A stretch of DNA of 64,000 nucleotides, taken from positions 434,001-498,000 of the forward strand of contig CAWBDV010000004.1 of assembly GCA_963787675.1 (NCBI GenBank), written 5' to 3'. A program made the translations under genes and the position numbers. Numbering within the stretch: position 1 is the stretch's first letter; every line of letters begins with the position of its first letter. Below the pieces are notes generated by a model, which had not been told where the DNA came from, searched no databases, and saw nothing but the letters and a program-made list of their open reading frames with translations. Source of the DNA: JAJPKK01 sp963787675. Its GTDB lineage: Bacteria; Pseudomonadota; Alphaproteobacteria; Rhizobiales; Xanthobacteraceae. Shown here piece after piece: positions 34,067 to 46,688 of this stretch.

Positions 34067-34911
34067 TTGCGCTGATCGGTCAGCATTGTGCCGAGCTTGA
34101 AGGGTGCATAGACGGGCTTGTAGCTCTTCTGGTCGATGAACTGCGAGAGGCCGGTCTTGTACGACTGCTCAGGGTCTTTGACCTTGATGGCCTGGCCCTT
34201 TTCCTTGAGGTAGTCGTAGGCTTGACCGAAGTCCATCGTGCGCACATGGCGCACGGCCTGTTTGGTGGCGCGCAGCACCGCCGGGCTTTTCGCCATCAGC
34301 TTCTCGGCAAGCTTGGTCACCTCGGCCTCGAGCTTGTCGCGTGGCACCGCAAAATTGCAAATGCCAACGCGGGCCGCTTCCTTGCCGTCGAAAGGCTCGC
34401 CGAGGCAGCAGTAGTAGAGCGCGTGACGCGGCAACACGGCGTCCGCCACGACCTTGCTCACGAGTGCGCCCGGCAGGATGCCCCAGTTCACCTCCGACAG
34501 CGAGAACGTTGCATCCTCAGCACAGATTGCGAAGTCGGTAGCGAGGAGCTGCATGAACGCGCCGCCGACGCAGTACCCCTCGATCAGGGCGATCGTCGGC
34601 TTGTCGTAGCCATAGAGCCGCTCCCAGCGCCAGCGGTTGGCGTTCTCGGCGGCGCGCTTGAAAGCGGCAGGCTTTTCCTCGTTGTCGCGGAAGAATTCCT
34701 TGAGGTCCTGGCCCGCCGAGAAGTTCCCGCCGGCCCCGCGGATTACCACGACCTTGGTGTCGGGATCGGTCTCCAGCTCGGCAAGCGTGCGGTCCATCGC
34801 CTCGTGCAAGGCTGGATTCATGGCGTTCTTCTTTTCCGGCCGATTCATCCACACCGTGGTGATGCCGTTGTACTTCTCGACCTTGACCACTTCCTTCTGA
34901 GGCTGCGCCAT
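34063..34911 (-). CDS. Enoyl-CoA hydratase, hydroxycinnamoyl-CoA hydratase-lyase-like
   Basis: This 282-residue crotonase-fold enzyme has the CoA oxyanion regions GGNFSAGQDLKEFF and EGYCVGGAF. The segment SLSEVNWGILPG, with E140 as likely catalytic acid, and the sequence LYYCCLGEPFDGKEAARVGI closely follow p-hydroxycinnamoyl-CoA hydratase/lyase (feruloyl-CoA to vanillin) from memory. The ATG at 34911 follows AGGAGTTGGAGA. No hydroxycinnamate CoA-ligase or aldehyde dehydrogenase is adjacent; the CoA-transferase may supply the CoA ester. First gene of the operon to 31290. Confidence 0.82.
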   Translation of the reverse strand: MAQPQKEVVKVEKYNGITTVWMNRPEKKNAMNPALHEAMDRTLAELETDPDTKVVVIRGAGGNFSAGQDLKEFFRDNEEKPAAFKRAAENANRWRWERLYGYDKPTIALIEGYCVGGAFMQLLATDFAICAEDATFSLSEVNWGILPGALVSKVVADAVLPRHALYYCCLGEPFDGKEAARVGICNFAVPRDKLEAEVTKLAEKLMAKSPAVLRATKQAVRHVRTMDFGQAYDYLKEKGQAIKVKDPEQSYKTGLSQFIDQKSYKPVYAPFKLGTMLTDQRK

Positions 34912-35270
34912 TCTCCAACTCCTGTGCGGTGACAATGAGATGATGCAATCTTAGCATCGTAAACGGCGGGATCGCTCCAGCAAAAATTCATGGCGCCCTT
35001 CTCCCTCCCAGCGAGGGAGAGCTCTTGGGCTGAATGGCTGCAGACGACGAACCGCGCGTCACGTGAGCTCAGGCAGGTTTTCCCAAAGTGCACCGTCAGC
35101 GCGGGTCAATCCCGTTGGGCACTGAAACGTGCGGCTGAAAGCGGGACCATTGGCGCGCCGGGAGCCATCGACTCATCGCGGAGGCCGAGGCCAAACAATC
35201 GATTTAGGCAACGAAAAACGCCGGCCCGGACGGATCCGGACCGGCGCTACTGTTACGCTACAACCGATGG
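34912..35270. other. Intergenic region with no gene seen
   Basis: This stretch contains the presumed promoter of the hydratase operon (not identified) at its left end and the terminator of the L,D-transpeptidase gene at its right. Open frames here show no family features. Confidence 0.5.
35214..35246 (-). terminator. Intrinsic terminator of the L,D-transpeptidase gene
   Basis: On the minus strand CGCCGGTCCGGA and TCCGGGCCGGCG pair (one G-U) and are followed by five T residues, about 25 bases after the stop codon. Confidence 0.75.
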
Positions 35271-35933
35271 TCAGCTGTTGTTGCCGCGCGGCGTGTCAGC
35301 CCGACGCTCCATCGGCAGCACGATCACTTTCGTGCCGACGTTGGTGCGGCTGTAGAGATCGATCACATCCTCGTTGACCATGCGGATGCAGCCCGAAGAG
35401 ACATGGCCGCCGATCGTGGACGGCGCGTTGGTACCGTGGATGCGGTAGATGGTGCCGCCGAGATACATGGCACGCGCGCCGAGCGGATTTTCCGGACCGC
35501 CAGCCATGAAGCGCGGCAGGTAGGGCTGACGCGCCACCATTTCCGGCGGCGGTGTCCAATCCGGCCATTCGGCCTTGCGCGAAATCGTCTGCGTGCCGGA
35601 CCAAGTGAAGCCTTCGCGGCCAACGCCGATGCCGTAGCGGACCGCCTTGCCGTTGCCCAGCACGTAGTAGAGATAGGTGTGCGGCGTATCGACGATGATG
35701 GTGCCGGCGGCCTCGCTGCTGCGATAGTCGACCACCTGGCGCTTGAAGCGGCCAGACTGCTCGGTGGCTTCGTCGCCAGACTGCCCGTACGGCGCATAGG
35801 CCATACGGCGATCCTGCTGGGGCGCCGAGTTGCCAAAGAACGGGAAAAGAGATTGGGCAAAGGCCGGCGTTGCAGCGATGGTGCCGACGAATGCAAGCGC
35901 CATAGTCAAGCCGTGGAATTTGGATTTCAGCAT
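35271..35933 (-). CDS. L,D-transpeptidase (YkuD domain), periplasmic
   Basis: This 220-residue exported enzyme cross-links peptidoglycan through 3-3 bonds or attaches proteins to it. It starts MLKSKFHGLTMALAFVGTI, a signal peptide ending at TPAFAQ; an ATG four codons earlier (35945) has no ribosome site. The YkuD domain spans roughly residues 75-215, with the catalytic motif IGGHVSSGCIRM and nucleophile C182. Single-gene unit with its own terminator. Confidence 0.9.
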   Translation of the reverse strand: MLKSKFHGLTMALAFVGTIAATPAFAQSLFPFFGNSAPQQDRRMAYAPYGQSGDEATEQSGRFKRQVVDYRSSEAAGTIIVDTPHTYLYYVLGNGKAVRYGIGVGREGFTWSGTQTISRKAEWPDWTPPPEMVARQPYLPRFMAGGPENPLGARAMYLGGTIYRIHGTNAPSTIGGHVSSGCIRMVNEDVIDLYSRTNVGTKVIVLPMERRADTPRGNNS

Positions 35934-36277
35934 GACGACCCCCATTGGTTTGCTTGCCTATGTGACGCCGCAGCCGTGGAAAAGGTTCAAAGCGCCGCCG
36001 AAAAGTTTGAGATAAAGTTTAAGTGATTTGCGCCGAGTCAAATTTTATCGGCCTCCGTCCGTGTTGAAAGAATGATGAGATTCAATAGGTTACGACGCTC
36101 AAGGCGTCGGGCGGTGAGCTGTCGTAATTCGTAAACTGTCTGCAAAGATCGTCGCTTCAGAACGACGGCAGGGGCGGCAGAATTGTGCCCAGGAGCCCAA
36201 TAATACCGACACATCGGCTGGATGAGCGACGCACGGTACCTTCTCCGGGACGGCCCCGATCGCCGCCTTGCCGCGCG
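35934..36277. other. Intergenic region, no gene seen
   Basis: Between trmO and the L,D-transpeptidase gene. On the minus strand TTGACT near 36030 followed at about 18 bases by CTTTAT is a possible promoter for the transpeptidase. No conserved coding sequence was found. Confidence 0.4.
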
Positions 36278-36778
36278 CTAGCTCTTGCGCGCCTTGTGCC
36301 AGCCGACCACGGCGTCGGGGACCGAGTCCGTCGAGGCGAAGTAGGGCTTGATATCGATGAGCGGCGTTCCGTCGAGACAATCGAGGCCCACCACAGAAAG
36401 CTCGTTGCCGGAAACTTGAAGCAACGTTGCGACGCTTGCGGCAATTGGGTTCGGCCGGGCTGGTGAGCGCAGCGCAAAAGTACCGCGTTGTTCGCCGTAG
36501 GTTCGGGGCACCTGCAGCACAAGGTCGCGCCTCGACCGGTCCATCCAATAAAGCACCAGGAGATGGGAGCAGGTCTCGACCCCCGTCAGCGCAGCGGCGT
36601 AGCGTGGATCGACAACGACTGTGCAGACTTCCGAGGATTCCCGCGGATTCTTCGGACAATCATCCCGCCTGGTCCAAGGCGTTCGGATGCGCCCAATGAA
36701 GTAGACGCTGGCATCGTAGTGATCGGGCAACGCGATTGCCACTTCACCTTCGCGGATGCCGAACTCATTGTCGGCCAT
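36278..36778 (-). CDS. trmO: tRNA (N6-threonylcarbamoyladenosine37-N6) methyltransferase, TsaA-like
   Basis: This 166-residue protein has the TsaA/TrmO fold: FIGRIRTPWTRRDDCPKNP, GVETCSHLLVLYWMDRS, RGTFALRSPARPNPIAAS and DCLDGTPLIDIKPYF. TrmO uses S-adenosylmethionine to methylate t6A37 in some tRNAs, which fits the methionine-cycle genes nearby. The start at 36778 follows GGGAG; the frame is open 12 codons further. Confidence 0.85.
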   Translation of the reverse strand: MADNEFGIREGEVAIALPDHYDASVYFIGRIRTPWTRRDDCPKNPRESSEVCTVVVDPRYAAALTGVETCSHLLVLYWMDRSRRDLVLQVPRTYGEQRGTFALRSPARPNPIAASVATLLQVSGNELSVVGLDCLDGTPLIDIKPYFASTDSVPDAVVGWHKARKS

Positions 36779-36891
36779 GGTGTTCTCCCAATTTCGCCGT
36801 TCCCCGTCAGCCACCAGGCTGGCGAGCGCTGCTTAATCCAAAACACCGGGACACGGCAATTTTTGCGGGCGACAAGGGTCCGCTTACTTGC

Positions 36892-36907
36892 ATAAAGATA
36901 TCTTTAT
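36892..36907. promoter_or_regulatory. Perfect 16-bp palindrome upstream of the methionine operon, SahR-like operator
   Basis: ATAAAGATATCTTTAT is a perfect palindrome 52-67 bases before the regulator start and 114 bases before the trmO start. It fits the form of ArsR-family operators reported for SahR, an S-adenosylhomocysteine-responsive regulator of methionine-cycle genes. The adjacent ArsR-methyltransferase protein is the probable binder. Confidence 0.65.
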
Positions 36908-36958
36908 CTCTATTTTCCGCTGTGCTATTCATCCCACTCTATTGGGAAACATCCCACA

Positions 36959-37954
36959 ATGTCCGACCAGACCATCAGCTTCGACGATCTCAATACCACC
37001 CTGAAGGCGACAGGGGAGGAAACGCGGCTGCGCATCCTCGTCCTCCTTGCCGAGGCGGAGTTGACCGTTTCGGAGCTCACCGAAATCCTCCGTCAATCGC
37101 AACCGCGCATCTCCCGTCACCTCAAGCTGCTGGCCGAGGCACGACTGGTCGAGCGCTTCCGCGAGGGCTCGTGGGCGTTCTTCCGCCGCGCCGAACACGG
37201 CGCCGGCGCCGAGGTCGCCCAGCAACTCGTGACCAAACTCGATCCCGCCGACCCCATCATCGCACGCGATCGCGAGCGGCTGGCCGGGGTACGTGCCGCG
37301 CGCGTCAAAGCGGCCCAGGACTATTTCGGCCGCCAGGCGGCCCAGTGGGACCGCATCCGCCGCCTGCATACGGCCGACGAAATGGTCGAGGCCGCGATCC
37401 GCAAGCTGCTGCTGGAGCGGCCGTTCCGCTCGCTTCTCGATCTCGGCACCGGCACTGGTCGAATTCTCGAAATGTTCAGTCCCGATATCGAGCGTGGGCT
37501 CGGCATTGATCTTTCCCACGATATGCTCGCGTTCGCCCGCAGCCGTCTCGACCACGCCGGCATCAAGAACTGCAGCGTGCGACAGGGGGACATTTTCGAC
37601 CTCGCCGTGCCGCGGGATTCATTCGACGTCGTCATCATCCACCAAGTGCTGCACTTCCTCGATGATGGCGCTCGCGCGATCCGCGAGGCGGCTCGGGTGC
37701 TGCGGCCGCAAGGCCGCCTCCTGGTGGTCGATTTCGCGCCGCATGAATTCGAGTTCCTGCGCGATGAATATGCCCACCGTCGCCTTGGCTTCCCGCCGGA
37801 AGCGGTGGCGCAATGGATGGAGCAGGCAGGCCTTGAAGGCGTGGTCCACCGCATTTTGGTGCCGGCTCCGGGCTCCGACGGCAAGATCGCAGTCACGCTG
37901 TGGCTAGCTCACGATCCACGCTACGTCATCGCCGGCGCGCGCGAGGTCGCCTGA
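36959..37954 (+). CDS. ArsR-family regulator fused to a methyltransferase-like domain (SahR-like)
   Basis: This 331-residue protein has an ArsR winged helix at about residues 10-85 (TRLRILVLLAEAELTVSEL, SQPRISRHLKLLAEARLV) and a SAM-binding Rossmann domain from about 150 (LLDLGTGTGRILEM at about 160, then GIDLSHDMLAFARSRL and VVIIHQVLHFLDD). The fusion could sense S-adenosylmethionine or S-adenosylhomocysteine. Its stop overlaps the metF start (TGATG), and a palindromic operator precedes it, so it probably regulates the metF-metH operon including itself. SahR identity is inference from context. Confidence 0.85.
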   Translation: MSDQTISFDDLNTTLKATGEETRLRILVLLAEAELTVSELTEILRQSQPRISRHLKLLAEARLVERFREGSWAFFRRAEHGAGAEVAQQLVTKLDPADPIIARDRERLAGVRAARVKAAQDYFGRQAAQWDRIRRLHTADEMVEAAIRKLLLERPFRSLLDLGTGTGRILEMFSPDIERGLGIDLSHDMLAFARSRLDHAGIKNCSVRQGDIFDLAVPRDSFDVVIIHQVLHFLDDGARAIREAARVLRPQGRLLVVDFAPHEFEFLRDEYAHRRLGFPPEAVAQWMEQAGLEGVVHRILVPAPGSDGKIAVTLWLAHDPRYVIAGAREVA

Positions 37955-38858
37955 TGCACCCTGCCGCGGAGCCACGCGCTAGCCGATTCCATCATGAGGG
38001 GCGGCGTGTGCGCGTGTCCTTCGAGTTCTTCCCTCCGAAGACCGAGGAGATGGAGAAGACCCTGTGGGAGGCTATCACCCGGCTCGCTCCGGTGGCACCG
38101 TCGTTCGTGTCGGTCACGTACGGAGCCGGCGGATCGACTCGCGAGCGCACCCACGCGACGGTCAGGCGCATTCTGAACGAAACCGCGCTGCTGCCGGCCG
38201 CCCATTTGACCTGCGTCGCGGCGGACCGCACCGAGATCGATAATGTGGTGCGTGCCTATGTGGACGCCGGCATACGCCACATCGTGGCGCTGCGCGGCGA
38301 TCCGGTGGGCGGCGCCGGCGCACGTTATGCGCCGCATCCCGGCGGCTATCGCAACGCGGCTGATCTCGTCGGCGGGATCAAGCGGATTGCTGACCTCGAA
38401 GTGTCAGTGGCAGCCTACCCCGAGAAGCACCCGGACAGTCCATCCGTGGAGGCCGACATCGATATGCTGGCCGCCAAGGTGGACGCCGGCGCCAATCGCG
38501 CCATCACCCAATTCTTCTTCGATAACGATCGCTATTTCCGCTACCTCGATCGCGTCCGCGCGCGCGGCATCACCATCCCGGTGGTGCCCGGCATCTTGCC
38601 CGTGCAGAACTTCAATCAGGTGCGGACATTCGCTGAACGCTGCGGCACGAGTTTGCCGGCCTGGCTTGCGCATCGCTTTGCCGGCCTTGAAAACGATGCT
38701 GCAACGCGTCGCCTGATTGCCGCTGCAGTTGCGGCGGAGCAAGTGGTCGATCTCGTCGATCGCGGCGTCACTGATTTCCACTTCTACACCATGAACCGTG
38801 CGGACCTTGTGTTCGCAATCTGCCACCTGCTCGGCGTGCGCGCGCAGGAGAAAGCGGC

Positions 38859-38862
<4 letters not shown>
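37954..38862 (+). CDS. metF: Methylenetetrahydrofolate reductase
   Basis: This 302-residue FAD enzyme reduces 5,10-methylene- to 5-methyl-tetrahydrofolate for methionine synthesis. It shows VSFEFFPPKTEEMEKTLW, SVTYGAGGSTRERT, HIVALRGDPVGG, AYPEKHPDSP, ITQFFFDNDRYFRY and NFHFYTMNR-like VTDFHFYTMNRADL. The ATG at 37954 shares a base with the preceding stop, and its stop overlaps the metH start (ATGA). The three genes are translationally coupled. Confidence 0.95.
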
Positions 38863-42581
<3,719 letters not shown>

Positions 42582-42611
42582 AGCGACGCTTCCACTTTCA
42601 ATGCGGCGGGC

Positions 42612-43832
42612 TCAGATCCGCGCCATGCTCACGCCTGCGGCGCCCCACGTGGTGCGCCAACGGCCCTTGATGCTCGACAATCCGATCAAGGCGACCATCG
42701 CGAGAACCGCAAAGACCAGTAGTCCGAGCTGATACGAGCCCGTGAACTGTTTCGAGTAGCCAAGGCTCGAGGCGAGATAAAATCCGCCAATCCCACCGGT
42801 CATGCCGACAAGTCCGGTCATGACGCCGATCTCATGGCGAAAGCGCTGCGGCACCAGTTGAAAGACGGCGCCATTCCCCATGCCGAGCGCAAGCATACCG
42901 GCGATGAAGAAAACGAGTGCGATCCAGGCCGAGGGCAGATGAAAGCTCGCGACCGCGAGCGCGGCGGCCGCAACGATATACACGATCGACAGCGCACGGA
43001 TGCCGCCGATGCGATCCGCCAAAGCTCCACCGACAGGGCGAACGAGCGAACCCGCGAAAACAGCAGCCGCGGTAAAGTATCCGGCGACGACCGGACTCAA
43101 ACCGTAGTCAGCGTTGAAATAGATGGTGAGCGATGAGGCCAATCCACTGAAGCCGCCGAATGTCACCGAATAGAAGAACATGAACCACCATGCATCGCCG
43201 ATGCGCAACACGGAAAGATACTCGGGGAGACTTTTTGCGGCAGGTGGATTGGGCGCGTCTTTTGCGCAGACGATGTAGACAAGAAGCGCGATTATCAGCG
43301 GGATTGCGGCCATGCCCAGCACATTGACCCAGCCGAATATCGATGCGAGGCCGGGGGCGAAGAGTGCCGCCAAGACCGTCCCGGAATTGCCGGCGCCCGC
43401 GATGCCGAGAGCGATACCCTGATACTGCGGCGGATACCAGCGAGAGGCGAGTGGCAGCGCCACTGCAAACGAAGAGCCCGCAACGCCAAGCACGACACCG
43501 ACCGCCAAAATCTGTGCGAAGGAATGAACGCCGAAATACCAAGCCAGGAGTAAGCCGGCGATGACGATTGCCTGACCGACGAACCCGGTGGCCTTGGGGC
43601 CGATGCGATCCACGCCCACGCCGTTGACAACACGCAAAACAGCCCCAACGAGAAGCGGCACCGCGACCATCAGGCCCTTCTGGCCGGCATCGAGATGCAG
43701 GTCATTGGAGATCTGGACCCCGAGCGGACCCAGCATGACCCACACCATGAAACTCATGTCGAAATAAAAGAAGGCGGCGGCGAGAGTTGGCGTATGTCCC
43801 GCTGCGAAGAACTTCTTGTCGATCATCGGCAT
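42612..43832 (-). CDS. narK: Nitrate/nitrite transporter of the major facilitator superfamily (NarK/NasA type)
   Basis: This 406-residue protein has 12 hydrophobic spans and the two nitrate signatures: AGAGNSGTVLAALFAPGLA in helix 5 and GMTGGIGGFYLASSLG in helix 11. The conserved Arg residues of the substrate site (in LRVVNGVG and RPVGGALADR) are present. It is divergent from the PP2C-kinase gene; the same pair is found next to assimilatory nitrite/nitrate reductase genes in other Proteobacteria. Its role is probably nitrate uptake for assimilation; the reductase genes are not in the window. Confidence 0.88.
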   Translation of the reverse strand: MPMIDKKFFAAGHTPTLAAAFFYFDMSFMVWVMLGPLGVQISNDLHLDAGQKGLMVAVPLLVGAVLRVVNGVGVDRIGPKATGFVGQAIVIAGLLLAWYFGVHSFAQILAVGVVLGVAGSSFAVALPLASRWYPPQYQGIALGIAGAGNSGTVLAALFAPGLASIFGWVNVLGMAAIPLIIALLVYIVCAKDAPNPPAAKSLPEYLSVLRIGDAWWFMFFYSVTFGGFSGLASSLTIYFNADYGLSPVVAGYFTAAAVFAGSLVRPVGGALADRIGGIRALSIVYIVAAAALAVASFHLPSAWIALVFFIAGMLALGMGNGAVFQLVPQRFRHEIGVMTGLVGMTGGIGGFYLASSLGYSKQFTGSYQLGLLVFAVLAMVALIGLSSIKGRWRTTWGAAGVSMARI

Positions 43833-43954
43833 CCATTAAATAGTTGTTTGCGCTGCAACCTTACTGCACGGTGAAACATCGCGGTGCTCATATTGTGCAC
43901 CGTCAACGCCCTCCTTTTGTGCAGGGTGATACTCTGGCAAAAAAGGAACGCGCC

Positions 43955-45745
43955 GTGACAAAACATGCGGCGAGCCAAGTTGATACCAGGCGATTGCGGG
44001 TCGTTACCGCCTTTTGGTCTGAACAAGGCGGGCGCCTGACCAATGATGATTATGTAGGCGTGTTCGCCGACGACGACGTAAACGAAATAGTAATTGCGGC
44101 CGTGGCTGACGGCGTCGGTGGTGCGCGGGGCGGCCGAATCGCCGCTGAGCTGTCGGTGCGCGGCTTTATCGAGGGATGCCTCGATACGACTCGCGCTTCG
44201 ATCAAAGAGGCCGGGATGAGCGGTCTCGACGCCATGAACCGCTGGCTTCAATCAATCGGTCGCGACGACGCGACGCTCCGCGGAATGGCTTGCACTTTTA
44301 CAGGCCTCGTAGCCGTTGGACGACAGGCGCATGTGTTCCACGTCGGCGATTCTCGGCTATACCGGTTGCGAGGCGACAGGTTCGAGCAGCTTACCGTCGA
44401 TCACTCCGGCGGCCCGGGCCTGTCGCACGTTCTCACCCGCGCCGTTGGTGCCGAAGAATGTCTGCGGGTCGATTATGCGGCATTTGAGAACGAGCCCCAT
44501 GATCGGTACTTGCTGTGCACTGACGGCGTCCATGGCGGCCTCAGTCAGCGGCGCTTGCGCGACATGCTGGGCCGGCGCGCCTCGCCGCAGGAGACTGCTC
44601 GAGAGATCGTGAGGGACGCGGTTGCCACGCCTGTCGGCGACAACGCCACGGCGTTAGTTCTCGATATTGTCGATCTTCCGGCAGTAGACGACTCGGACAT
44701 CGCGCGAAAATTTGCCAATCTCGCGATAGGCCCTCTTCCCGCGCTGGGAGCGGTGATCGACGGGTTTCGCATCGAGACAATTTTGAGCGATGGCCGCTAC
44801 ATGCGGGTCGTTCATGCCGTTGAGCGGGAGAGCGGGCGTGACGTCGTGCTGAAATTTCCAAAGCCACTCGCGGGCGCCGAAGCTTCGATGCGCGAGTCCT
44901 TTCAGCGCGAGGCGTGGATTTCCAATCGTGTTCACAGCCCGTTCGTCGGCCAAGTGCTCCGACTTGGCACTGAGCGTCAGACGCAGCTCTATTTGGCGCT
45001 GCCGTTCTACCAAGGCGAAGCGCTTGAGAGGCGCATCAAGCGGCGGCCTCATCTGTCACTGACGGCGGGGCTCGACATCGCACAGAAGCTCGCGAAAGGG
45101 GTCGCCGCATTGCATCGGGCCGGCGTGATCCATCGCGACATCAAGCCAGAGAATGTCATCGTCGAAGCGCCGGCCCGCAACAAGGGAACCGGCGTAAAGC
45201 TCATCGATTTCGACGTCGCCCGCCGGCAGCAGATGCCGGAAGCGCCGGGGACGGCACAGCCCGGAACGCCGAGCTACATGGCGCCCGAGCTGTTCGACGG
45301 CAAATCCGCCGACGAAAGATCCGATCAATTCGCGCTCGGCGCAACCGTCTATCGTCTGTTCACTGACCGATTTCCCTACGGCGAGATCGAGCCCTTTAGT
45401 CATCCGAAATTCGGTGCGCCGGCGCCGCTCAGCCATCACCGGCCGGACTTGCCCGCCTGGTTGGACAAGACAATCGCACGCGCGATCGCGGTGAAACGCG
45501 AGGAGCGCTACGACGATGTTCTCGAATTCATGTTCGAGCTGGAGCATGGTGCCGAACGCGCCGCGCCGATCGAAGTCTTGCGCAAGCCGCTCTATCATCG
45601 CAACCCGCTCGCATTTTGGAAGGCAGTCTCGGCCTTGCTGGCGCTCCTGCTGCTCGGATTATTGTTGTGGCCCCGCCTGAATTCGAGCTTGCCCCCCAAC
45701 GAAGACAATAAGATGCTGCAAGATAATCCCCTCAAGCGCCGCTAA
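43955..45745 (+). CDS. Bifunctional PP2C phosphatase / Ser-Thr protein kinase, membrane-anchored
   Basis: This 596-residue protein starts at a GTG at 43955 behind AGGA. The N-terminal PP2C domain (about 10-240) has VADGVGGARGG with metal-binding D52, HVGDSRLYRLR, LLCTDGVHGGL and GDNATAL. The kinase domain (about 265-530) has the ATP Lys K300 in VVLKF, HRDIKPEN at 393, the metal motif as DFD (418-420) in place of DFG, and APE. A membrane helix at about 553-573 ends it, so both domains face the cytoplasm. The link to nitrate uptake is from neighbourhood only; its targets are unknown. Confidence 0.88.
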   Translation: MTKHAASQVDTRRLRVVTAFWSEQGGRLTNDDYVGVFADDDVNEIVIAAVADGVGGARGGRIAAELSVRGFIEGCLDTTRASIKEAGMSGLDAMNRWLQSIGRDDATLRGMACTFTGLVAVGRQAHVFHVGDSRLYRLRGDRFEQLTVDHSGGPGLSHVLTRAVGAEECLRVDYAAFENEPHDRYLLCTDGVHGGLSQRRLRDMLGRRASPQETAREIVRDAVATPVGDNATALVLDIVDLPAVDDSDIARKFANLAIGPLPALGAVIDGFRIETILSDGRYMRVVHAVERESGRDVVLKFPKPLAGAEASMRESFQREAWISNRVHSPFVGQVLRLGTERQTQLYLALPFYQGEALERRIKRRPHLSLTAGLDIAQKLAKGVAALHRAGVIHRDIKPENVIVEAPARNKGTGVKLIDFDVARRQQMPEAPGTAQPGTPSYMAPELFDGKSADERSDQFALGATVYRLFTDRFPYGEIEPFSHPKFGAPAPLSHHRPDLPAWLDKTIARAIAVKREERYDDVLEFMFELEHGAERAAPIEVLRKPLYHRNPLAFWKAVSALLALLLLGLLLWPRLNSSLPPNEDNKMLQDNPLKRR

Positions 45746-45853
45746 CTCTGGCGTGCGGTGGCGCGCCGCCCCATGGCAGCAAGCGCGCTGAGATTTGGAA
45801 CGCATGAACTCCACATTTGTCGCGGCACCGGGACAAAAAGGCATGGAAGGCGG

Positions 45854-46282
45854 ATGGCCAAGGTAGCGCACATGGCAATTACTGCGGCTCTCCTCGCCGG
45901 CGTCGTGCCGCCCAGTCTCACGGGACCGAGCGTTGGGTTAGCGGCGACGGCGCAATCGGCCACTGCCGGCTGTGGCTGGATCGGCGTGCGAGTGAGGCCG
46001 ATGACGCGGGAATTCGCGACCGCACTTGGCATGACAGAGACCTATGGTGGAATCTTTGATCGGCCGGAGCCGGGCAGCCCTGCCGCGCTTGCGGGCATAG
46101 AAGAAGGCGACGTTGTCACGGCAATCGACGGGGCGCCGCTCGAACGTTCGGCAGACTTTGCTCCACAAATTTCGCAGTTGGCGCCGGGTTCGCTCACCAC
46201 CCTCAATATATTTCGTAACAGCGAGGCAATGCAGGTGAGGCTGATGCTTGGATCATCGCCCTCATGTTCAACCTCGTCGTGA
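45854..46282 (+). CDS. Exported PDZ-domain protein
   Basis: This protein of about 142 residues has a signal peptide (MAKVAHMAITAALLAGVV to GLAATAQ) and one PDZ domain (about 45-130: CGWIGVRVRPMTREFATAL, GIFDRPEPGSPAALAGIEEGDVVTAIDG), like those in DegP/DegQ proteases, but no protease domain. An alternative start is six codons downstream; the frame is open to 45758. It may act as an adaptor or peptide-binding protein in the periplasm. Confidence 0.75.
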   Translation: MAKVAHMAITAALLAGVVPPSLTGPSVGLAATAQSATAGCGWIGVRVRPMTREFATALGMTETYGGIFDRPEPGSPAALAGIEEGDVVTAIDGAPLERSADFAPQISQLAPGSLTTLNIFRNSEAMQVRLMLGSSPSCSTSS

Positions 46283-46382
46283 TCGATCATCTCTCCAAAC
46301 GCTAAACTTTGTGCAGCTCATGATTTAAATCAATGCTGTCGACGCTCGGTGGGTACATTGAATGTGCCGAGCGGAGGCTGAC

Positions 46383-46688
46383 ATGAGGTTCGCCGCCATT
46401 ACGAGTTGGTTCGGCCCGGCAGTGATAAAAATCGGATGCACACTTCTGACTGCCCTTTGCCTAATCGGAGCACCTGGAGGCAATGCTATCGCGCATGGCG
46501 GCAGCCCAGGATTCAATCTAAACAGCTTTACGATTTCGCGGCCGCGGTTCATCGTTCCGATGCATCACTGGCGGGTCCCGTTTCCACCGCAGCGCGCGCC
46601 TGCGGAGCCGTCTCGCCACTATGGGGCTTCGGACGTCGGAATTGCCGCCATTCACCGGGAAGGTGATGCAGTGTCTTGCGGGAAATAA
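46383..46688 (+). CDS. Small exported protein of unknown function
   Basis: This 101-residue protein starts at the ATG at 46383, 6 bases after GGAGG. It has a signal sequence with a short hydrophobic core (PAVIKIGCTLLTALCLIGAP) ending near AIAHGG. The mature part is rich in Pro, Arg and His. Its last 37 bases overlap the 3' end of the efflux-adaptor gene on the other strand. No family is recognised. Confidence 0.5.
   Translation: MRFAAITSWFGPAVIKIGCTLLTALCLIGAPGGNAIAHGGSPGFNLNSFTISRPRFIVPMHHWRVPFPPQRAPAEPSRHYGASDVGIAAIHREGDAVSCGK

Noticed and set aside
36780..36958. Cobalamin or SAM riboswitch upstream of the methionine operon
   Set aside because: The leader is short and shows no conserved cores; a palindromic operator explains regulation better.
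43833..43954. Sigma-54 promoter between narK and the PP2C-kinase gene
   Set aside because: No GG-N10-GC element with acceptable flanks was found in this interval.
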